From contig CAJUBP010000063.1 of NCBI GenBank assembly GCA_910584585.1, forward strand, positions 1-15,766: DNA of 15,766 bases. The letters run 5' to 3'. The stretch comes from an uncultured Lachnospiraceae bacterium (GTDB lineage Bacteria; Bacillota; Clostridia; Lachnospirales; Lachnospiraceae). This document shows positions 6,194-13,412 of the stretch, one piece after another. Position numbers and translations under genes: made by a program. How positions within the stretch are numbered: position 1 is the stretch's first letter; every line of letters begins with the position of its first letter. The notes under the pieces are model-generated. The model was not told where the DNA came from, did not search any database, and worked only from the letters and a program-made list of their open reading frames with translations.

Positions 6194-7372
6194 ATGGCTG
6201 TTAAAATTAATGCTGAAAAATGTAAGGGCTGTACGCTGTGCGTAAAACAATGCCCTTTCACTGCCATAGATATGGTGGATAAAAAAGCTGTCATCAATGA
6301 CAAATGCACCGCATGCGGAGCCTGTGTGGAGGCATGCAAATTCGGCGCAATCACAAAAGACGAAGAGGGCGCGGCAAAAGATTTGTCCGCGTATAAGGAC
6401 GTATGGGTATTCGCAGAGCAGCGAGGGGGCAGCATTACCCCTGTGGTATTTGAACTGCTGGGAAAAGGCAGGGATCTTGCTTCCGATATCGGAAACGTAA
6501 ACCTCTGCGCCATTTTGCTTGGCAAAAACCTGGAAGATATGACAAAGCAGTTATTTGAAGCAGGAGCGGACATTGTCTACACTGCAGAACATGAATTATT
6601 GGAAAACTATACGGCGGACGGATATACCAAAGTAATTTCCGAAGCCATTGATGAATTTAAGCCGGAAATCGTGCTCTACGGCGCAACCCATATCGGACGG
6701 GATCTGGCTCCCAGGATTGCGGCAAGGGTGAATACCGGATTGACGGCAGACTGCACCAAGCTGGATATTGATGAAGAGACGAAGGGAATCCTGCAGACCA
6801 GGCCGGCTTTCGGCGGCAACCTGATGGCAACCATTAAATGTCCGAACCACAGGCCTCAGATGTCTACCGTAAGGCCCGGAGTTATGGATAAAGCGAAGGC
6901 GCAGCCGGGAAGATGCGGAAAAACAATTCCGGTAACCCTGAATCTTAAGGAATCTGATATCCGGACAAAAATTCTTGAAATTGTAAAAACGGCAAAAGAC
7001 ATGGTTTCCCTCACCGACGCGGAAATTATCGTTTCCGGCGGAGCAGGCTTGGGAGACGCTTCCGGATTTGAGCTGATCCAAAAATTCGCGGATAAAATCG
7101 GCGGCGTGGTAGGCGCGTCCCGTGCGGCAGTGGACGCAGGCTGGATCGACCATTCCCATCAGGTAGGCCAGACCGGAACCACGGTAAAACCCAAGATTTA
7201 CATTGCCTGCGGCATTTCCGGAGCGATTCAGCACCTTGCGGGAATGCAGACGTCAGATATTATTATTGCAATCAATAAGAGTCCTATCGCACCGATTTTT
7301 GAGGTGGCGGACTATGGAATTGTGGGAGATCTGTACCAGGTAGTTCCGGAACTGATGGAAGCCTGGGGCTAA
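6194..7372 (+). CDS. etfA: electron transfer flavoprotein alpha subunit with N-terminal 2[4Fe-4S] ferredoxin domain
   Basis: This 392-residue protein starts at ATG 6194; the TTG at 6188 is too close to AAGGAGG (6178-6184). Residues 1-55 form a bacterial ferredoxin domain with two motifs, Cys10/13/16/20 (CKGCTLCVKQCP) and Cys38/41/44/48 (CTACGACVEAC). After a linker come the EtfA nucleotide-binding domain (VWVFAEQRGG onward) and the conserved C-terminal FAD site (GGAGLGDASGFELI, GASRAAVDAGWIDHSHQVGQTG, GISGAIQHLAGM). Ordinary EtfA is about 320-340 residues, so the extra length is the ferredoxin domain, as in CarE and related clostridial EtfAs. The fusion suggests electron delivery to or from ferredoxin, consistent with but not proof of flavin-based bifurcation. 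Confidence 0.95.
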   Translation: MAVKINAEKCKGCTLCVKQCPFTAIDMVDKKAVINDKCTACGACVEACKFGAITKDEEGAAKDLSAYKDVWVFAEQRGGSITPVVFELLGKGRDLASDIGNVNLCAILLGKNLEDMTKQLFEAGADIVYTAEHELLENYTADGYTKVISEAIDEFKPEIVLYGATHIGRDLAPRIAARVNTGLTADCTKLDIDEETKGILQTRPAFGGNLMATIKCPNHRPQMSTVRPGVMDKAKAQPGRCGKTIPVTLNLKESDIRTKILEIVKTAKDMVSLTDAEIIVSGGAGLGDASGFELIQKFADKIGGVVGASRAAVDAGWIDHSHQVGQTGTTVKPKIYIACGISGAIQHLAGMQTSDIIIAINKSPIAPIFEVADYGIVGDLYQVVPELMEAWG

Positions 7373-7478
7373 AAGATTTGAAAGAAGAGAATGTCAGAAA
7401 GTAAATAAGCGGATGATATAGAAGAAGAAACTCTTTTGAGCTGCAGATACATACGTTTTTAAAGAAAGGAGAAGTAAA

Positions 7479-8312
7479 ATGAATCACAGACTGGATGGAA
7501 AAGTAGCATTGGTAACAGGAGCGGCAAGAGGATTGGGCCGGGCCTATGCCCTGCGTCTGGCAGAGCTGGGGGCAGACGTGGGAGTTATTGACATTGATTT
7601 AAAATCCTATCAGGCCTTTGACGGGGAAGCAAATCTTATGACGGCGGAAACCACTATGGATGAGTGCCGGGCAGCGGGAGTGAAATCCGCAGGAGCAGAA
7701 GCGGACATCACCAACCGGGAACAGGTATTTGCGGCGGTTGCGCAGATTGAAAAAGAGCTTGGACCTATCGACATTGTGGTCTGCAACGCAGGCGGCGGCA
7801 TGGGGGCGCCGGACGGCAACAAGGCCAGCAGTCTGAACTGGGAACAGTTCTACGCAGTGACCGAGCGGAATTATTACGGCACCGTTTACACCTGCAACGC
7901 GGTGGTTCCGGGCATGAAAGAAAGAGGATACGGAAAAGTGGTTAACGTGATTTCTGTCGGCGGCCTGGTGGCAAACAGCGACGGAAGCTACGCCCACTAC
8001 GCGTCCTCCAAAGCGGCCATCGCCCAGTACACCAAGCTGCTGGCCCAGGAAGTGGGACGCTACAATGTGACGGCAAACTGCATCGCGCCCGGATTTATCG
8101 CAACCGGACGTCTGGTGGAGAATTACAAGAAAGCCGGAGAAGGCACATTCCTCCGCAACGTAGCCATGAAACGGTTCGGCACGGTAGAGGACTGCGCCAA
8201 TGTAGTGGAATTTCTGGCGACAGACCTTTCCTCCTATGTAAACGGAGCCATCATTGAGGTAACCGGCGGAACCGTAGGAAGAATGATTATGAACGAACCG
8301 GCAGAATGTTAA
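7479..8312 (+). CDS. NAD-dependent short-chain dehydrogenase/reductase (BaiA/HSDH-like)
   Basis: This 277-residue classical SDR has the cofactor loop TGAARGLG (13-20) and Asp38 after beta-2 (VIDID), which favours NAD(H) over NADP(H). CNAGGG is at 102-107. The catalytic tetrad is Asn131, Ser159, Tyr174 and Lys178 (YASSK). The C-terminal VTGGTVGRM is the usual substrate-loop end. It is about 25 residues longer than BaiA (~249), mainly in an insert after beta-2 (roughly 41-66). It should interconvert a secondary alcohol and a ketone on the pathway substrate, analogous to 3alpha-hydroxysteroid oxidation by BaiA, but substrate identity is not visible. ATG follows AAGGAGA at 7467-7473. A 106-bp gap separates it from etfA. 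In that gap I see only a small CTC-TTTT-GAG hairpin. Confidence 0.92.
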   Translation: MNHRLDGKVALVTGAARGLGRAYALRLAELGADVGVIDIDLKSYQAFDGEANLMTAETTMDECRAAGVKSAGAEADITNREQVFAAVAQIEKELGPIDIVVCNAGGGMGAPDGNKASSLNWEQFYAVTERNYYGTVYTCNAVVPGMKERGYGKVVNVISVGGLVANSDGSYAHYASSKAAIAQYTKLLAQEVGRYNVTANCIAPGFIATGRLVENYKKAGEGTFLRNVAMKRFGTVEDCANVVEFLATDLSSYVNGAIIEVTGGTVGRMIMNEPAEC

Positions 8313-8329
8313 AAGCAGATTAAGAAGCA

Positions 8330-8343
8330 TCCGGCATGCCGGA
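8330..8343. repeat. perfect 14-bp palindrome upstream of the CoA-transferase gene
   Basis: TCCGGCATGCCGGA is fully self-complementary and lies in the 58-bp gap after the SDR stop, 11 bp before the Shine-Dalgarno sequence. As RNA it can form a 5-bp stem with a CATG loop. As DNA it could bind a dimeric protein. There is no T-run, so it is not a terminator. Confidence 0.55.
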
Positions 8344-8370
8344 CGCAGGAAAGCAAGGAGGATAACAGCA

Positions 8371-9660
8371 ATGGAAAGATGGGAAAAGCTTGAGAAAAAA
8401 CCGGCGCCGCTTTTTACCAAAGAGTTCGGCCCCTTAAGCGGCATCCGCGTATTGTTAAACGGTTCAGTAGTGGCAGCGCCCTTTGCCGCTACCATGATGA
8501 GTGATTTCGGGGCGGAAGTCATTGCCCTGGAACGGCCTAAAGTAGGCGGGGACACCGCGAGGCACCAGGTGCCTCAGATTAAAAATGGAGAAAAGCATAT
8601 CAGCGGTTCCTGGATGCAGAACGCCCGCAACAAATTAAGCTTTACATTGGAGACAAACCTGAAAAAGGTGCCGGAATCCAAAGAGATTTTCTTATCTCTG
8701 ATTAAAAATGCGGATGTCTGGATTGAAAATATGGTGTGGATTGAGAAGCTGGGATTGAATGATCAGATGCTTTTGGAAGTAAATCCCAAGCTGGTCATCT
8801 GCCATGTCAGCGGATTCGGCACGCCGGCTTTCGGCGGACAGCCCAGGCATTTGAACCGGGCCTGCTATGACCCGTTGGCGCAGGCGGAATCCGGCTGGTG
8901 CCTCCTGCAGGGATTCCCGGACAAGCCGCCTTATTACGCCCAGCAGTATATCGGAGATTATTTATCCGGTTTGTTTGCGGTAAACGGCATCCTGATGGCG
9001 CTGCGCCATGTGGCCCATACCGGAAAAGGCCAGGTGATTGACGCTACCCTCTGCGAAAGCTACATGAGAGTGATGGACGACAATTTTACCATCTGGGGCG
9101 AAGCAGGCATCCAGAAACAGCGGCAGGGCATTAAGCAGAACACTTATCAGCCGGCAGGAATTTTTGCCACCAAAGACGGAAAGTATATTAATCTGGGCGC
9201 GTACGGCAGAGGCGCGTACGAGAAAGTAATCAAAGGATTCGGCCTGGATCTGGAAAAATACAGCTACGAAGCGGCAGGCGGCAGCAAGGAAGCCCTGGAA
9301 AGCGATCTGGGCAAAGAGCTGGATAAGAAATTTGAAGAGTATTTCTTAAGCCATACCGCACAGGAAGCCATTGACATCTTAATTGACAACAATCTGGGCG
9401 CTTCTGTCATCAAAGACTGCAAGGATGTTATGGAAGATGAGCACTGGAAAGAGAGAAATGACTGGGTAACCTACGAAGATCAGACATTGGAGAAGGAAAT
9501 TACAGCCTTCGGTTTCGCGCCCAAGCTGTCTGAAACTCCGGGAGAAGTCTGGAGAGGCGCGCCGAGACTTGGACAGGATACTTACGATATTATGACAAAG
9601 CTTCTGGATTACACGCCGGAAGAAGTGGAAGCTTTGAAAGGAAAAGGCGTCATCGATTAA
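8371..9660 (+). CDS. family III CoA-transferase (CaiB/BaiF type)
   Basis: This 429-residue protein resembles CaiB (405) and BaiF (426) along its length. It has FGPLSGIRVLLNG and APFAATMMSDFGAEVIALE at the N-terminus, then PKLVICHVSGFG. The nucleophilic Asp167 lies in ACYDPLAQAESG (the Asp169 equivalent in CaiB and Frc). GKGQVIDATLCES follows, and the C-terminus has EVWRGAPRLGQDT. Family III enzymes move CoA between acids through an enzyme-bound anhydride at this Asp. The likely task is to transfer CoA from the reduced end product to fresh substrate, which saves ATP. The start ATG follows AAGGAGG (8355-8361) with 9-nt spacing. It lies directly before the ATP-dependent activating enzyme, the usual pairing of a priming ligase with a CoA-recycling transferase. 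Confidence 0.93.
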   Translation: MERWEKLEKKPAPLFTKEFGPLSGIRVLLNGSVVAAPFAATMMSDFGAEVIALERPKVGGDTARHQVPQIKNGEKHISGSWMQNARNKLSFTLETNLKKVPESKEIFLSLIKNADVWIENMVWIEKLGLNDQMLLEVNPKLVICHVSGFGTPAFGGQPRHLNRACYDPLAQAESGWCLLQGFPDKPPYYAQQYIGDYLSGLFAVNGILMALRHVAHTGKGQVIDATLCESYMRVMDDNFTIWGEAGIQKQRQGIKQNTYQPAGIFATKDGKYINLGAYGRGAYEKVIKGFGLDLEKYSYEAAGGSKEALESDLGKELDKKFEEYFLSHTAQEAIDILIDNNLGASVIKDCKDVMEDEHWKERNDWVTYEDQTLEKEITAFGFAPKLSETPGEVWRGAPRLGQDTYDIMTKLLDYTPEEVEALKGKGVID

Positions 9661-9697
9661 TTGCAACAAATGGTTCAGTGAAACGGAGGAATGGCCT

Positions 9698-11188
9698 ATG
9701 TTACGTTCCGAGGAACTGAAACAGCATAAAGAGGAATTCCTGGAGAGTACGATTTGCGGCATGTTCCACAAAACAGCCCTGCGGTATCCCGATCATATTG
9801 CTGTGGAGGACGAAGAGGGCGCAGTCACTTACAGAGAATTGGACGAATACAGCAATTTTCTGGCGAAGCATCTAAAAGAACAGGGGATAGGACCGGAGAA
9901 AATTGTCGCGCTCCAGTCCGGGCGGCAGCGGAATACAATTATCGGAATGATGGCAGTCTGGAAAGCCGGCGGGGCTTATCTCTACCTGGATGATTTATGC
10001 CCGGATGCCAGGAATCAGCATTTGAAGCAGGAGTGTGAATGCGAAATTATTCTGACCCGGGATTACCTGTCAGAACTTGGCATGGAACGGATGGAAGAGT
10101 ATGTGGATGATTCCAGCCGGGAGCATCTGGCAATCCTTATCTATACCTCAGGCTCTACCGCAAAGCCCAAAGGCGTGATGATAGAGCATAGAAACATTAT
10201 GGCGGTTGTCAGCAATTTTGATCGGCTGGGCTTTTGTGACACAGATAAGACCAGCGTGTTTGCAAGCTTCAGCTTTGTGGCGTCGGTCTGCGACATCTGC
10301 AGTTCCCTGTGCGTGGGAGCCGCGCTGGAAATCATTCCGGAATACCGCAGGCGGAACATTGACCTGATTGTGGAATACTGCAGGGAAAAATCCATTACCA
10401 TTCAGTTCCTGCCGCCCCATATGGCCAGAAAACTTGGAAAATATGAAGAACAGCTGAACTTAAGGGCCTTGCTTGTGGGAAGCGAAGCTGTGCGGAATCT
10501 GGAGAAAAAGAATTACCGGATGCTGAATGTCTATGCGTCTTCCGAAATGTGTTCGCTGATTTCTGTGTATGAGATTCAGGGCGGTGAAAAAACTTATCCC
10601 ATCGGGACGGTAAACCCCAACCTCCGGTTTTATATTGTGGATGACGACGGAAATCAGGTGAAGCCCGGGGAGGAGGGAGAACTGTGGCTGGCAGGCCCCC
10701 AGGTGACCAGAGGCTATTACAAGCGGCCGGAGCAGACTAAGAGACAGTATATGGAAAATCCATTTTCCGAAGAACCGGAATTTCGGCGGCTCTATAAGAC
10801 CCATGACATTGTCTGTCAGCAGCCGGACGGCAATTTAAAGTACATCTGCCGCAAAGACGACGTGTATAAAATCCGGGGCTTTAAGGTGGGATGCACTCCG
10901 GTGGAGGAAGCCATGATGAAATGTCCGGCCATCCGGGAGGCGGCGGTGAAAGCCTTTGCGGATTCCGGCGGCTGCAACATCCTCTGCGGCTACTTTGTTT
11001 CGGACGAAGAGGTGGATGTGAAGAAAGTGAAAGAGGAATTGAGAAAAACACTTCCTTATTACATGGTGCCCACCTGCCTGCTGCGGATGGAAAAGCTGCC
11101 CCGCAACAGAAATAACAAGGTTGACCGCAAAGCCCTGCTGCCGCCGGCAGAGTTAGACGACCATAAGCTGCTGGAAAAGCTATATTAG
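9698..11188 (+). CDS. stand-alone adenylation enzyme (NRPS-like A domain; probable acyl-CoA ligase)
   Basis: This 496-residue ANL-superfamily protein has most A-domain motifs in order: A3 YTSGSTAKPKG (149-159), A5 VYASSEM (279-284), A6 GELWLAGPQVTRGY (327-340), a modified A7 YKTHD (366-370) instead of TGD, A8 around RKDDVYKIRGFKVG (385-398), and the A10 catalytic lysine 474 in NKVDRKAL. No carrier-protein or condensation domain follows, and no carrier protein is nearby. In A4 the aspartate that holds the amino group of amino-acid substrates is replaced by Val194 (FSFVASV instead of FDxSV), so a non-amino carboxylic acid is more likely. Context with CoA enzymes suggests it makes the acyl-CoA, like BaiB or CaiC, although its sequence style is closer to amino-acid adenylation domains. 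The start follows GGAGGA at 9685-9690. Confidence 0.85.
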   Translation: MLRSEELKQHKEEFLESTICGMFHKTALRYPDHIAVEDEEGAVTYRELDEYSNFLAKHLKEQGIGPEKIVALQSGRQRNTIIGMMAVWKAGGAYLYLDDLCPDARNQHLKQECECEIILTRDYLSELGMERMEEYVDDSSREHLAILIYTSGSTAKPKGVMIEHRNIMAVVSNFDRLGFCDTDKTSVFASFSFVASVCDICSSLCVGAALEIIPEYRRRNIDLIVEYCREKSITIQFLPPHMARKLGKYEEQLNLRALLVGSEAVRNLEKKNYRMLNVYASSEMCSLISVYEIQGGEKTYPIGTVNPNLRFYIVDDDGNQVKPGEEGELWLAGPQVTRGYYKRPEQTKRQYMENPFSEEPEFRRLYKTHDIVCQQPDGNLKYICRKDDVYKIRGFKVGCTPVEEAMMKCPAIREAAVKAFADSGGCNILCGYFVSDEEVDVKKVKEELRKTLPYYMVPTCLLRMEKLPRNRNNKVDRKALLPPAELDDHKLLEKLY

Positions 11189-11290
11189 CGCGGTCTGCAA
11201 TTGCCTGTACAGGAAGAATACAGAAATCAGGCGCGGTCTGCAGTTGCCTGCACAGGAAGAATACAGAAATCAGGCGCGGTCTGCAGTTGC
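11188..11290 (+). repeat. 43-bp tandem repeats before the NifU-like gene
   Basis: The unit starting GCGCGGTCTGCAGTTGCCTG and ending CAGAAATCAG occupies 11188-11230 and 11231-11273. A third, partial copy (11274-11290) then diverges. The first copy differs by a few substitutions and begins on the last base of the ligase stop codon. The array fills most of the 147-bp gap. An open frame running through it (from 11201) joins the NifU-like gene, but the repeat-derived residues have no family support. Confidence 0.88.
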
Positions 11291-11335
11291 TTTCTCAGGC
11301 AGGACGCAAATTTAGATAGAAAGAAGGGGAAGACA

Positions 11336-11632
11336 ATGGCGTCAGAACAATTATTGGAAAGACTGGAAGAATTTTTCGATGCGGACATCAATGAATACCT
11401 GCGGGAACACGGCGGCGGCGCTGAAGTTGTGGACGTGGAGGGAAGCGAACTGGTGATCCGCCTTTTGGGAGAATGCAGGGGATGCCTTGCCATGAGCAAT
11501 ACTGTGGACGGCGTGATATTGAAAAAGGTCCACGCAGTATTCCCTTTTATTGAAAAAGTTTCCGTGACAGACGATGTGAGCCCAGAAGTATATGAGATGG
11601 CAAACAGCCTGTTTTCTTCCGGGCATTACTAG
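11336..11632 (+). CDS. solo NifU C-terminal-type Fe-S scaffold protein
   Basis: This 98-residue protein starts at ATG 11336, supported by AGAAGGGGAAG just upstream. An in-frame ATG at 11201 would add 45 residues encoded mainly by tandem repeats and is not favoured. The domain runs HGGGAEVVDVEGSELVIRLL, then GECRGCLAMSNTV, then FPFIEKVSVTDDVS. This is the NifU-C/Nfu pattern with the CxxC cysteines at residues 45 and 48 of the short form. Nfu-type domains bind or transfer [4Fe-4S] clusters. The gene lies directly between the ligase and a [4Fe-4S] dehydratase, so a dedicated role in loading the dehydratase, EtfA or OYE clusters is a reasonable inference. The stop TAG lies in a short MITE-like remnant. 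Confidence 0.85.
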   Translation: MASEQLLERLEEFFDADINEYLREHGGGAEVVDVEGSELVIRLLGECRGCLAMSNTVDGVILKKVHAVFPFIEKVSVTDDVSPEVYEMANSLFSSGHY

Positions 11633-11651
11633 AGCTTGTAGACACGCTCTA
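11629..11651. repeat. possible remnant of an E1-type MITE, overlapping a stop codon
   Basis: CTAGAGC (11629-11635) followed by TTGT and AGACACGCTCTA (11640-11651) looks like the two ends of E1 (CTAGAGCGTGT... and ...AGACACGCTCTAG) joined after loss of the interior. The TAG stop of the NifU-like gene (11630-11632) is part of it. TAGAGC/GCTCTA can pair as a short hairpin. There is no T-tract. Confidence 0.5.
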
Positions 11652-11667
11652 AATTGAAGAAAAAGGA

Positions 11668-11704
11668 GAACGCGCTGTTCGCTTACTTACGCAAAGAAGC
11701 GTTC
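11668..11704 (+). repeat. short hairpin in the leader of the first dehydratase gene
   Basis: GAACGC (11668-11673) pairs with GCGTTC (11699-11704) around a 25-nt loop, between the NifU-like gene and the first dehydratase. Nothing else in this 117-bp gap was identified apart from the MITE-like remnant and the CAGGAGG ribosome binding site at 11734-11740. Confidence 0.3.
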
Positions 11705-11749
11705 CATGAGAGATTACTAAAATGAAAAAAGAACAGGAGGACACACAGT

Positions 11750-13312
11750 ATGGGTGTTGGAACTTATGAAGCTTATCTTGAGCGAATGAAAAAAATGAAA
11801 CCGAATATTTACTTAAACGGCAAATGCGTAGACCGCATGGGCCCCTGGAACGAAGGCGGCTTCTGGGTAATGAAGCAGTGCTATGACATTGCCAATGATC
11901 CGGCCTATGAGGATGTCTGCGTGACTACTTCCCATCTGACCGGAAAGAAAATCAACCGCTGCACCCACATTCATCATTCCCAGGACGACCTGCTGAAAAA
12001 GCAGCTGATGACCCGCTTAATCTGCCATCACGTAGGCGGATGTATGCAGAGATGTATGGGAACGGACGCGCTGAACGCCATTGCGGTAGTTTCTTATGAC
12101 TGCGACCAGGCTACCGGAACCAAATATTATGAGAGATTCAACAAATATCTGGAGTACTGCCAGGAGCACGATCTGATTTGCAACTGTGCCCAGACCGACG
12201 TAAAGGGAAGCCGCAATTCCAAATACAAACGGGCCCATCAGCAGCCGGATCCCGACATGTTCTTACATATTGTAAAAACCGATGTAGACGGCATCGGCGT
12301 AGACGGCAAGCCCTGCAAGGGCGTGATTGTCCGGGGCGCGAAAATCTGCAATTCCTGCGCGCCTTACGTAGATGAAATTATCGCCAATCCCACCAAGTTT
12401 ATGGGCAGGGGAGATGAAGGATACGCAGTGGCATTTGCCCTTCCGGCAGATTGGGACGGAATTAAGATTATGGCTCTTCCGGGGCTGCACCACAAGAGAA
12501 AACATCTGCAGGCGCCCTTTAATCAGAATGGAGACAACGAATCTCTGACGATTTTTGACGATGTATTTGTGCCGGAAGACCGTCTGTTCTTAAACGGCTA
12601 CGACAATCCTGACGTGGTTCAGTATGCAGGCTACCTGGCCCTGATGTTTGCCCATTTCCACCGTCATTCCTACACAGGCTGCAAGACTGCCGTATCTGAG
12701 ATTATCGCTTCCCAGGCAGCTCTGGTGGCAGACGTCAACGACATTGCCAAGGCAGAGCATGTCCGCACAAAAATCTGCGACATCATCGGAACCGCAGAGT
12801 TGGTATTTGCGGCAGGACAGGCCTCCGCTTACCGGGCCGTGGAATTCCCCAACGGATCCTGGGTGCCGGATGAAATCCTCACCAATGCCGGAAGGCGTCT
12901 GGCAGGCCACAACATTTACCATGAATACGAGATCCTTGCGGATCTGACCGGAGGAATCTGCGCATCCCTGCCCACCGAGGAAAGCTTCTTTGCGCCGGAG
13001 ACTGCGGAACTCTGCAACAAGTACATCATGCGCAATCCGGACTATACGGCGGAAGAGACGCATCGGGTAATGCGGATGATGGAAGACAAGCTCTGCGACG
13101 CCTTTGAAGGGGCTCAGTGCGTGGCCGGCGTACACGGCGGCGGATCTCCGCTGATGGAGGAGATTACCATGATGAGCCGGTATGATCTGGAAGAATTAAA
13201 GAAGATTGCGAAATATCTGGCAGGCTTTGACGGAGTGGAATGCCCACGTTATGAACGGGCCACCGCAACGCCCAGAGCAATGCTGGAGCGGTTTAAAAAG
13301 ACTCAGAAATAA
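11750..13312 (+). CDS. 4-hydroxybutyryl-CoA dehydratase-family [4Fe-4S]/FAD enzyme, copy 1
   Basis: This 520-residue member of the HpaB/AbfD superfamily probably performs radical-type dehydration of a CoA ester. The cluster ligands of the Clostridium aminobutyricum enzyme (Cys99, Cys103, His292, Cys299) have counterparts at Cys98 and Cys102 (GGCMQRCMG) and His304 and Cys311 (HRHSYTGC), with identical local spacing. Its active-site Tyr296 and Lys300 correspond to Tyr308 and Lys312. Flavin-only HpaB hydroxylases lack these cysteines, so 'hydroxyphenylacetate hydroxylase' would be a misleading label. It is about 30 residues longer than AbfD (~490), with about 13 extra residues between the cysteine pair and the His. 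The N-terminus (MGVGTYEAYLERMKKMKPNI) fits the start after CAGGAGG. The substrate may be larger than 4-hydroxybutyryl-CoA given the bai-like neighbours. A near-identical copy follows one gene later. Confidence 0.9.
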   Translation: MGVGTYEAYLERMKKMKPNIYLNGKCVDRMGPWNEGGFWVMKQCYDIANDPAYEDVCVTTSHLTGKKINRCTHIHHSQDDLLKKQLMTRLICHHVGGCMQRCMGTDALNAIAVVSYDCDQATGTKYYERFNKYLEYCQEHDLICNCAQTDVKGSRNSKYKRAHQQPDPDMFLHIVKTDVDGIGVDGKPCKGVIVRGAKICNSCAPYVDEIIANPTKFMGRGDEGYAVAFALPADWDGIKIMALPGLHHKRKHLQAPFNQNGDNESLTIFDDVFVPEDRLFLNGYDNPDVVQYAGYLALMFAHFHRHSYTGCKTAVSEIIASQAALVADVNDIAKAEHVRTKICDIIGTAELVFAAGQASAYRAVEFPNGSWVPDEILTNAGRRLAGHNIYHEYEILADLTGGICASLPTEESFFAPETAELCNKYIMRNPDYTAEETHRVMRMMEDKLCDAFEGAQCVAGVHGGGSPLMEEITMMSRYDLEELKKIAKYLAGFDGVECPRYERATATPRAMLERFKKTQK

Positions 13313-13326
13313 GAAAAGATTCGGTA

Positions 13327-13374
13327 TTCTGTTGAGGAACGGGCGCCAGTTTCAGTTGCCTTTTCTCATCAGAA
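13327..13374 (+). repeat. imperfect hairpin between dehydratase copy 1 and the HAD gene
   Basis: TTCTGTTGAGGAA (13327-13339) pairs with TTCTCATCAGAA plus one T (13362-13374), 12 of 13 positions counting a wobble, around a 22-nt loop. It is not followed by a T-run. It is probably an intra-operon mRNA processing or stability structure. Confidence 0.45.
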
Positions 13375-13412
13375 CCTCATAAATCAAGAGGAAAAGGAGG
13401 AAATCACTTCAA

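Noticed and set aside
5416..6573. 385-codon open frame on the minus strand
   Set aside because: It lies antisense to etfB and etfA, crosses the 51-bp tandem duplication, is rich in His/Phe/Arg low-quality composition and matches no family I know. It is a shadow of GC-rich coding DNA.
7599..8555. 318-codon open frame on the minus strand
   Set aside because: Antisense to the SDR and the start of the CoA-transferase, both of which have strong motifs and ribosome binding sites. No motif is seen in the antisense product.
11188..11290. CRISPR-like array
   Set aside because: The repeats are directly adjacent without unique spacers, only about 2.4 copies exist, and no cas gene is present.
11201..11335. 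N-terminal extension of the NifU-like protein
   Set aside because: The 45 extra residues come almost wholly from the tandem repeat and lack family similarity. ATG 11336 has a better ribosome binding site.
11650..11749. Third P-type repeat before the first dehydratase gene
   Set aside because: GCAAAGAAGCGTTCCATGAGAG weakly resembles the P interior, but the match is short and no terminal arms are present.
11750..13312. 4-hydroxyphenylacetate 3-hydroxylase
   Set aside because: The superfamily is right, but the Cys98/Cys102/His304/Cys311 set is the [4Fe-4S] ligand set of 4-hydroxybutyryl-CoA dehydratase, and the operon is anaerobic in character.
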